A stretch of 64,000 nucleotides of DNA from Petrolisthes cinctipes (taxonomy: Eukaryota > Arthropoda > Malacostraca > Decapoda > Porcellanidae). The stretch spans positions 2,729,501 through 2,793,500 of the forward strand of contig JAWQEG010000082.1 of NCBI GenBank assembly GCA_033782935.1, given 5' to 3'. Position 1 is the first letter of the stretch; each line of letters begins with the position of its first letter. The notes under the pieces are model-generated. The model saw nothing but the letters and a program-made list of their open reading frames with translations. It ran no database searches and was not told the DNA's origin. Shown here in pieces: positions 55,470 through 64,000 of the stretch. The position numbers were made by a program, and so were the translations under genes.

Positions 55470-56730
55470 CGAGAGATCGTCAGTCAGTGAGAGATGTGTG
55501 TACTGTGTACACAGGATGTTGGCTGTTTGAGATGGATCGCTCGTCACTTGTATTTGTATCTAAGTACAATTATAAGTTTGTCTGTATATATATATAAGTA
55601 TTCTCACTCTTGTGCCATTAGTAATAGTATATCTGGGTGTCTGTGTATGAGTTTAATTACGTGTTTATTTTGGTGTGTCTGCCCAGCAAGCCGGCTGTGG
55701 CCATTGTTATTCTTAAGTGTTATTATTAAGCTAATTGCTTCTGCCATTATTATTTGAACACTATATTGAATTTTTTGTGATGGATGTTAACATGTATTGT
55801 ATTTTCAGGGATTAATAATTGATCAGTGCTTACTTTAAGTATGTCTTGGTTGTGTGTGTGATTAACTAATTATTGTTTATATTGGGATAACGTATTTTTG
55901 GGTGAATGCTTGTCTAGGTTTAATTGTGGATTGGAGTTGTTGTAGCATATCAAATCAGGCATATTATTGTATTGTTCTTATAGTAACCTGTGTGTATTAA
56001 ATATTTCCAGTGTAATTATTGTAACTTCAAATTTTCTTTGAGTTTAATCTCTACTCCTTTTAAGTAGAACCTGAGTTACGAAACTCGACGTGTTTTTATA
56101 CATTTTATACTCAACTAGAGGCTCAAACTTGCCCATAGTTTCTCCATTTAATTCCGTAGTCAGATCAAAGTCCGTTGTTCTCATAACTACCGTCGAGAAC
56201 CGTAACAATACTCTCTCTCTCTCTCTCTTACATAGTCTCCAGTCGACCTTCTCACTGAATGGATAACCTGTAAACGCTCTCTGCCTTGTGACCCTCTCTG
56301 CCCTGACCTGCATTTGGACGTTAAGTTGTTTTTATTATTGATTTATATTGATTAATTTCTTATTATTGTTTATTACTATAATTACATATAATCCAGGACT
56401 AGTGATAATTATTGGTTCTCTGTTTACACTGTTCCTGTGTCCATTCACAGGTATTTACCTGGTAACAGCAATACATTCATTTATTCAATTTGATATAAAT
56501 ATAGATTTTCTAAGCACTAGTGAAAATAATCACGCTTACATTTTAATTCAAGTCCACTTTTAATTTATTGCTGTGTGCCTTCAGCCTTTTTTTTGTGTTT
56601 ATCTCTGGCGATAATCACCACATATAGGCATAGACACTGTTGAGCGGGTATACATACTAATCCTGATATATATTTAAAGATCAATTTTTAAACCTAGCAC
56701 GTCTCTACAGTGTATTTCTAGTGATACTTT
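55470..56730 (+). other. Region with no supported gene
   Basis: A/T-rich; one (TC)n at 56213-56227. The stretch TCAGTCAGTGAGAGATGTG continues the flank of the Ginger-like element. Confidence 0.5.
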
Positions 56731-56734
56731 TTGG

Positions 56735-56965
56735 TTTATATTTGCGAGGTGCCGTATGGAAGTTTCCAACCCAAGGCGTACCTAAGAAGCACATGTTATA
56801 TTAGTTTTGGTATTTACCGTTATTACCGGATATCTTTGCGAGGTTTCGGAAGTTTCCAACCCAAAGCGTACCTGACAAGCACACGTTATATTAGTTTTGT
56901 GTTTTATCGTTATTACTGGCAAGGTACAGAAGTTTCCTACCCCAAGGCGTGCCTTAACCCATTCA
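56735..56965 (+). repeat. Three-copy tandem repeat, about 95-bp unit
   Basis: GGAAGTTTCCAACCCAAGGCGTACCT... at 56757, 56849 and 56940 (last diverged), followed by CACATGTTATATTAGTTTTG. Confidence 0.8.
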
Positions 56966-57440
56966 TTAGTTCCGACACAGCGTATTTGCCCGTACTGTGC
57001 TTACGTGTGGTAGGTGCGACACATATGCTGTTCCCAAGGCATTATTTACTTCTCATTCTGAAACAGACACAGAGCTCCTCTGCAGTCTTTTAGATATTTG
57101 TTTATTTACTAATTGTACTTTCATCATTAGTTTTGTAAGTCTATCATAGAAAGGAATAATGATATCTAAAAAAAAAAATATATATATATATATTGTAAAA
57201 CTTTACGATAACTGCGGCCTCTGGCAGCTAGTAAGGTGCCGTGAGCGGTGAGAAAACAATCAGTTATCATCATGAGTCAGTGGGAGTCGCTTACATAGAT
57301 CGAGTTTTGATGAATTTTTCCGATATTCATGGGGACAGAGACTTTATAGATGATGATTTGGATTCTTCAGAAATAAATGAAAAGAATATGGATGGTAAAG
57401 AGTTATTAGGAGTTTGATCTGATAACATGATGTTACATTA
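56966..57440 (+). other. Unassigned, short acidic frame
   Basis: A TTAACCC motif (56953-56959) and an acidic stretch DFIDDDLDSSEINEKN (near 57340-57395) faintly recall a piggyBac-type N-terminus. No second end was found, so no call is made. Confidence 0.2.
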
Positions 57441-58963
57441 TCATTTCAATCAATCAATCAATCATTTCCTGTAGCACCCACGGGGATGCATAGGGCCTCA
57501 ATGAACTCGTGCCACCACACCTTATCCTGAGCTAACTCCTCCAAATCTCCCCAACATTCATCTCCCGCTTCCCGCCTCATTGTTCTCACCCACGTCTCCC
57601 TAGGCCTTCCTCTTCTTCTTGTACCATGTGCTACCCACCCTAGTGTATCTCGTACTATCCCATGTCTTCTATACACATGACCTAACCACTTCCAACGTGA
57701 CATCCTAACATATTCATCAACTGGCTGCACCCCTGTTATTTCTCTAATTCTGCTATTCGATATCCTATCCCACCACTTAATTCCTAATATTCTTCTAAGT
57801 ACCTTATTTTCAAACACCAAGAATTTACGGTCCATATTCGCTGTACTGTACCATGATTCGTGACCGTAGGTTAGTATACTCCTAACCATTACTTTAAAAA
57901 TTTTGATTTTTGTATGCACAGAAATTTTGTTATTCTTCCAAACAGTTTTAAGCATTCCTATTGCCTGATTTGCCTTTCTTAACCTTTCTTCGTATTCCAA
58001 GGTCAAAGAACCATCCTTCGTTAAACAGGTACCTAAATATTTAAACGTTTCAACCTGCTTTACCACCACACCTCCAATCATACAGTCCTGTGCATTTTCC
58101 ATGCTCATATTAATAATTTCAGTTTTTCCACAATTAATAACCAAACCCATCCTTAAGCCCTCTCTCACTAAACAATCCAACACCCTCTGCATCTCCTCCG
58201 GCCCATCACACATCAAAACTATATCATCTGCATAATCCAGGTCCAAGAGCTTTCCATTCTCTCCCCAGAGTATACCTGCACCAGTTTCTGTACCAACCCT
58301 TTTCATTACGTAATCTATGACCAATACGAACAACAAAGGCTACAAGATGCCACCCTGAATCACACCTGACTTGACTTCAAACGGATCACTCGTACAACCA
58401 TCAACCATCACTTTACAAAATGTGCCATCATGCATGTTCGTAACGACCTTCACAAACTCCTCCGGTATTCCATAAAGCCTCATAATCTTCCCCATAGTCC
58501 CTCTCGAAACACTATCAAATGCTTTTTCGAAGTCAACAAAGCAAAAGCTCAACGGAACTCTCATTTCATTTACTTGTTGCATTAAATGCCTAATAATAAA
58601 AATTTGATCATTACAACCACGTCCCTTTCTAAAACCGGCCTGCTCGTTCCTAAGTATATCATCAACCACTGGCTCCAGCCTATTTAACAACACTCTACTA
58701 AACACTTTCAAGGCTATCGGTGACAAAGTGATTCCCCTCCAATTGCCACATTCACTCAGGTCTCCTTTCTTGGGAATTTTAACAATCACACCATACTTCC
58801 AATCTGATGGTATTATTCCTGTTACCCATATCCTATTGAATAACTTGGTCAAGATCATTGTTAATCTATCCTCCTCCACTTTAAACATTTCTGGAAATAA
58901 ACCATCCTCCCCTGGTGCCTTATTATTCTTTAACTGTTTCATTGCCTTCTCCACTTCCCCCAT
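57441..58963 (-). pseudogene. RTE-clade LINE (LINE-8), reverse transcriptase
   Basis: The minus strand has LKNNKAPGEDGLFPEM, WKYGVIVKIPKKGDLSECGNWRGITL, NEQAGFRKGRGCNDQI, motif A FCFVDFEKAFDSV, GVIQGGIL, then an in-frame TAG (58340-58342) and PLLFVLVIDYVM, motif C DYADDIVLM (near 58223-58237), thumb and C-terminal region to GHVYRRHGIVRD and RRRGRPRETW. It ends GNDstop, then (TGAT)n (57447-57464), the short tail typical of RTE. Apart from the TAG the RT is intact. The endonuclease is missing (5' truncation near 59620). Confidence 0.88.
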
Positions 58964-59620
58964 CCTTATCTCTCCTGTTTCTATATTTAAATCTTCCTCA
59001 GCAGGTGGTATATCTTCTTCTGGCGGTATTGGCCTATTAAGAACTATCTCAAAGTGCTCTTTCCATCTGTTTTTAATATCTCCATCTTTAGTCAGTAAAT
59101 TACCATCCCTATCTCTAACAGGTATTTACTTGCGTTTCTTGGCATTGCCACTCAGTTTTCTAATTGATTCATATGCTATCCTTTGACTCTGTCCATCATT
59201 TCTATTTATTAAAATTTCAGTTTCTGTAACCTTTCCATCTACATATCTTCTTTTATCTCTCCTTGCCAACCTTTTGACTTCTGAATGCAAACTCCAATAC
59301 TCAGCTCTTGCTATCTCAATCTCATTATCATCATCACAATGCATCTCACTCCTCAATTTCGCTTCACGTCTCTTTTGTATCATATCCCACGTTTCACCTG
59401 ACATCCATGTCTTTCTCCTACATCTACGTCTTCTTCCGATCGTACGATCAGCAGTTTCATGCAAAATTTTGTTCACATCTCCCCACACCTCATCCACACT
59501 TCTCTCCCCCTCTTCCAACGCATCCAGCACCAAGAACCTATTTCTGCATTCTAATCGAAACTCTTCCCTTTCCTCTCCTTCCCTTCTAAGTGCATCAATA
59601 TCATACCCCAATATCATTTA
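58964..59620 (-). pseudogene. RTE LINE, EN-RT linker
   Basis: Frame 59126-59617 (RRRRCRRKTWMSGETWDMI, RLARRDKRRYVDGKVTE, QRIAYESIRKLSG) is the helical linker upstream of the RT. A stop at 59126 and a frame change separate it from the RT frame; the gap (58964-59125) encodes the expected acidic linker in pieces. Confidence 0.75.
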
Positions 59621-59699
59621 CTGAAGGCTATAATGTGCAAAAGTTAGTAGGCAAACAACCAGTATTCCTCCATATAAGGGAAATATAGATTCTTATTCA

Positions 59700-60602
59700 T
59701 AGATATAATTACTTTATATCTATACCATGTCTTTACATAAAAATTGGTAATAAATTACATGATATGCAATGCCATTTAGGCTATACAGAAATTACAGGAT
59801 GTTTCACCCTATTCTCTCCAACTCTCCAAGTAATAAATAACATAAACTACTATGATTCCCATCCTTTTTCTGTACAACTATACAAGTAATAAATAATAGG
59901 ATGTACTAATTCTCACCCCTTTCTTGTCCAACTAAGCTATACAGTATAAGTAATAAATACAATAACAAGATATGTAACAAGTGTCACTCGTATTCTGTAC
60001 AACTGTAAAACTAATATAAATATTCTAATGGATACGGTATTAATAGGAAATACAATAATTATATCACACCTTTTCTGTCCAAGTAATACAGTAATAGGAA
60101 TGCAATAAGTCTCACCCCTTTTCTGTACACTTATAAAAGTTGTAAATAACAGGAAGGAGCTGCAATACAGAAATTCTCAACACAGGAATAACAATAAAGT
60201 AATTCTCAGCACATCTCTGTACAATACTCCAAGGAAAGAATAATATGAAATGCAATAATTCTCAATCCTCTTCTCTCCAACTGTCCAGATAATACATAAC
60301 AGAAAGTACAGTAATTCCCATCCTTTTTCTGTACAGTACAACTGTGAAAGTAAATAATAATAGAAAATTAAATGTAGTACTGTACTTCTCATACCCTATC
60401 TATGGACAGTGATTCCCATCCTTTTTCTGTACAGCTGTAATAGTAATAATAATAGAAAATGCAATGCAATACTGTACATTTCATACCCTATCTATGTAGC
60501 CTATAATAATTCCCATCCTTGTTCTGTACAACTGTAAAAGTAATAATAATAGAAAATGCAATGCAATACTGTACATTTCATACCCTATCTATGTAGCCTA
60601 TC
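59700..60602 (+). repeat. Degenerate tandem array with TTCTGTACAACTGTAAAAG units
   Basis: Units of about 60-95 bp repeating CCCATCCTTTTTCTGTACA and GTAATAATAATAGAAAATG. The last two (about 60410-60505 and 60506-60600) are almost identical over 90 bp; earlier ones are diverged. Confidence 0.75.
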
Positions 60603-61176
60603 CCCCCCAACGGGAACCGCCTTGACGTGGTGGGGGGGCTTGTGTGTCTCTGAGACCTGGCGAGCTAGACTAGAGGGGGCTCCGGCCCCTGCTCTGCCCC
60701 GATTTCGGGGAGAGAGGGCTTCCCATGCTAGTAAGGTCGCCAGTGAGAGACCAGACTAAATGGTTCCCATGCATTAGGCTGCCAGTACGGGCCAATAGCG
60801 CTGCCCTCCGGAGGGACTGCCCTCTAGGGGCCGTCTTATGTTGGATGGTTGGGTGTCTGGGCCGGGAGATGTTGGGGAAGGGGGTCTCAGCACCGTCGTG
60901 GGCAAACTTTCGAGCCATTGGGGCTGCTTTTTTAAACGAGTGGCCCCGTACAGGACAGGACAGAACCAATGTAATTGTTTCAAAGAATATCCCATCTCAT
61001 ATACCTTCATCTTCTTCTAACATATCAGATGCTTCAGGGACTCGTCTACGGGTCCCAATTACTGCCCCAAGTACTACTCCTCGGGTTCGCTCTTCTTCTA
61101 GTGGCCCAGGATTAGACAAATCTTATTGTTTGAATAAACCCTCAGGTCGAGGTGGTAGTGGGAAGTACCTCCGTGA
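60603..61176 (+). pseudogene. LINE-9 5' UTR and short ORF1
   Basis: GC-rich leader (AACGGGAACCGCCTTGACGTGGT) followed by an open frame ending at 61204 (VIVSKNIPSHIPSSSSN, RLRVPITAPSTTPRVRSSSS, SGRGGSGKYLREASQKS). It is Ser/Pro/Arg-rich without zinc knuckles. It overlaps the ORF2 frame by about 30 bases. It may be a degenerate ORF1. Confidence 0.45.
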
Positions 61177-64000
61177 GGCTTCCCAAAAATCAGTACTAAA
61201 GTAACACCGTTCAAGGTCATTCAGTGGAATTGCCGTGGCTTGCGTGCTTCTTGGGAGGAACTGCGCGTTCTTCTCTCTAGCTTCTCTCCTGCATGTGTTT
61301 CTCTCCAAGAGACAATGCTTGGGGACTACATTCCTGCCAGTCCTCCAGCATACTCAGCATTTTATTCCAATTAATTTGAAGGGCAGGGTCATCATGGTGG
61401 CTCTGCCATCCTAGTTCACCGAGATATTCCATGCACGAGCCTGGAGCTTGACACTCCGCTCCAGGCTGTTGCAATTAAGGTTTTTATGGACCGCCCGTAC
61501 ACTGTATACAGTCTATACCTTCCTCCCAGTGTTACAGTTGAGAGGGGTGATCTCAACCATCTTGTACGGGACCTTCCATCTCCCTTTATTTTATTGGGTG
61601 ATTTTAATGGTCGTCATCCTCTGTGGGGTGACAGTTCGGTCAACCCCAGGGGTGTTTTATTGGCTTCTTTTATTGAGGATGAGGGATTAGGGGTTTTAAA
61701 TACGGGAGATGTGACACATTTTAATAGCCCTACTGGGACTTTTACCGCCATTGACATTTCCCTTTGCTCACCCAGTGCTCTGTTGGATTTTACTTGGAGA
61801 GTGTTGCCTGACTTATATGGCAGTGACAATTTCCCTATACTTTTAGAAGGTAACAGGTACCAACCACAGTCTCGTCTTCCTAGGTGGAAATTAGAGAAGG
61901 CTGACTGGCAGTTTTTTAGAGAGCTAACTTCTTCGGTCTCTTCTGTAGCCGATTTCGGTAGCTCTGACGAGGCTGTAACATATTTCACTGATATGCTCCA
62001 CTCTGCTGCTCTCAACTCTATCCCTAGAACTTCTGGCTACTTTCCCAAACGTCCTGTCCCTTGGTGGTCACCAGTCTGCACCACTGCTGTGCGGGAGAAG
62101 CGCGCTGCTTTCTCTCGCCTTCGTCGCAATCGTGGGGACCCAACTCTTTTAGAGGACTTCCGACGGGCAAGGGCTCGGGCTAGACGAGTTTTAAAAGAGG
62201 CCCGACGTGCATCTTGGAAGGCCTATGTGTCTTCAATTAATACTAAAACTCCACTCACCCAAGTGTTCAGGAGAGTCCGTAAGATGGCGGGAAAGTTTTC
62301 TCCTAGTTCTCCACCTGTACTTAAGGTCAATGGAATTAAGATCATGGATGGTTTGACAGTGGCCAATACCATGGCGGAGGCTTTTGCAAAGGTCTCCAGC
62401 CGTGACTCTCGACCTCTGGCTGTCAGGCATGAGTTAAGAGCCAAGGAGCGTACAGTCCTGGATTTCACAGGGAACGAGAATGAAAGTTATAACCATATAT
62501 TCACCCTGAGAGACCTGCATTCTGCTCTCTCTCTCTACGGCGACACTTCTCCTGGGCCAGACAACATCCCATATGCAATGTTACGACACTTGGGTGAGGA
62601 AGCGATCTCATTTCTTTTAGCTGTATATAACAGAATCTGGCTGGAGGGTGTCTTCCCTTCTGGGTGGAGGGTTGCTACCATCCTTCCTTTTCTCAAGCCG
62701 GGCAAGGACTCTGGTGTTGCCCTCAATTATCGACCAATTGCCTTGACCTCCTGTCTCTGTAAACTATTTGAAAAGATGGTGAATGTCAGACTGGTATACT
62801 TCTTGGAACGGGGTGATTTTCTGTCTCCGTCCCAGTCTGGCTTTCGTAAATACCGTTCCACTACAGATGCTCTGGTCAGGTTGGAAGCTGCTGCATGTGA
62901 GGCCTTTGCACGACATCAACACCTTGTCTTTGTATTCTTTGATTTAGAGAAAGCCTATGACACTACATGGCAATATGGCATCCTGCAGCAACTCCATTTA
63001 TATGGCCTGCGGGGTCACCTTCCACACTTTCTTAAGGAGTTTCTCAGTGGTCGCAGTTTTTCTGTGAGGGTTGGTACAACCCACTCAGCATCTGTTGCAC
63101 AGGAGGAGGGCATCCCCCAGGGAAGCGTCCTCAGTGTCACATTGTTTGCAGTAGCAATTAATGCCATTGCCTCATCCCTTCCAGACGGTATAGCTAACTC
63201 GATGTACGTTGACGACCTAGCAGTCTGGTTTGCTGCTTCCCGTATGTCAGTGGCGGAGCGGCGCATGCAGCTTGCCCTTGACAGGGTGTCACGTTGGACT
63301 GGTTCTCATGGGTTTCGATTTTCTCCTTCCAAGACAGTTGCTATGCACTTCTGCCGCATCCGAGGCATCCACCCGGATCCGGACTTATTCATGTATGGTC
63401 ATCGGATACGATGTGTCGAGGAGACTCGCTTTTTCGGTCTCCTTTTTGACAAACGTTTGACTTGGGTTCCCCACTTACGTACACTTAAGGTCTCTTGCCT
63501 CAAGGCTCTTAACCTGTTGAGGGTCCTGAGCCATACATCCTGGGGGGCTGATCGGGCCACCCTGCTCCGCCTATACCATGTTCTTATTAGGTCAAAACTC
63601 GACTATGGGTGTGAGGTGTACTCTTCTGCCACCGATGCCCGTCTCAGAGTTTTAGACCCTGTTCATCATGCTGGAGTACGTCTGGCGACCGGAGCTTTCA
63701 GGTCGTCCCCAATCCCCAGTCTCCTGGTGGACGCTAATGAGCCACCTCTTGATCTCCGTCGTCAGTCCTTGATGGTTCGTTGTTGGCATCGATTACATCG
63801 ACTTCCTGACTCCCTACCTTGCTTGGCGGTGTCATCTGATATCATGTCTCAGTACTACCTTTTACATTCTCGTGCACCATGGCTCTTTGGCTTCCGGGTC
63901 AGGAAGGCTATGGAGGAGATGTGCATAGATGACTACCAGATTTGTCCTGTGAGGGTCCCCAGGGTGGCTCCATGGCTTCTTCCAGAAGTTTTCCCCTGCA
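61177..64000 (+). pseudogene. LINE-9 ORF2: endonuclease and reverse transcriptase (I/jockey-like), open to the right edge
   Basis: Read in one frame from 61177 to 64000. Endonuclease: FKVIQWNCRGLRASWEEL, SLQETML, an in-frame TAA (61372-61374, Tyr expected in YSNYFEG), HHGGSAILVH, YSLYLPP, ILLGDFNGRHPLWG, GSDNFPIL (D-N where D-H/SDH is usual). RT: TSPGPDNIPYAML, ALNYRPIALTSCL, SQSGFRKYRSTTDA, motif A VFFDLEKAYDTTW, GIPQGSVLSVTLF, motif C MYVDDLAVW (YVDD codons 63205-63216), thumb and C-terminal region. From 61375 it is uninterrupted for 875 codons and runs off the window. A downstream RNase H, common in the I clade, would lie outside. It could be nearly intact apart from the one stop. Confidence 0.88.

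Noticed and set aside
56953..57420. piggyBac element (TTAACCC plus acidic N-terminus)
   Set aside because: No matching second end and no transposase core seen.

Overview
This is a eukaryotic window made almost entirely of transposable elements (TEs) and simple-sequence DNA. I find no convincing single-copy host gene, rRNA, functional tRNA, CRISPR array or bacterial operon. Introns with GT/AG sites, very long (TC/AG)n, (AT)n, (ATT)n and (TCTA)n tracts, a short (AACCT)n stretch and the mix of element families (CsRn1-type Gypsy, Rex1-, CR1- and RTE-like LINEs, hAT, a Ginger-like DNA transposon, tRNA-derived SINEs) suggest an arthropod, probably a decapod crustacean. That assignment is inference.

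Layout. 1-5.3 kb: a minus-strand CR1-group LINE whose ORF1 carries a SAP-like segment, coiled coil, SGNH esterase and CCHC knuckles. It is split by a DNA transposon remnant with inverted tandem-repeat ends and a PHD/FLYWCH protein. 5.5-10.3 kb: a promoter-plus-hairpin repeat, five copies of a MITE-like repeat, a SINE, a 71-bp array and SSRs. 10.4-12.3 kb: a decayed LINE RT. 12.3-14.8 kb: about 2.4 kb of simple repeats. 14.8-18.4 kb: a second, better preserved relative of the first LINE. 18.75-22.2 kb: a Rex1-like LINE.

22.2-27.7 kb: LINE copy A, interrupted by a solo LTR that itself holds an RT fragment. 27.7-31.6 kb: a broken Gypsy element fused to LINE A. 32.8-37.2 kb: an intact CsRn1-type Gypsy element with virtually identical LTRs, sitting in (AT)n. 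37.3-42.3 kb: LINE copy B, same family as A. 42.7-45.0 kb: another truncated LINE. 45.0-46.5 kb: SSRs.

46.57-53.12 kb: an apparently undescribed Ginger-like DNA transposon. It has inverted repeats of about 53 bp, TG...CA ends and a CCGG target duplication, and holds an intron-containing GIN-type integrase pseudogene plus a nested RT fragment. A hAT element (53.12-55.46 kb; 8-bp duplication, 12-bp terminal repeats) inserted exactly at its right edge. 57.4-59.6 kb: an RTE LINE. 59.7-60.6 kb: a degenerate tandem array. 60.6-64.0 kb: an I/Jockey-like LINE whose ORF2 runs off the right edge.

The elements interact mainly by nesting. (AT)n tracts act as landing sites, LINE 3' ends carry family-specific short repeat tails, and one promoter-like module precedes two unrelated LINEs. 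The most complete element is the Gypsy at 32.8-37.2 kb; nearly all others carry frameshifts or stops.
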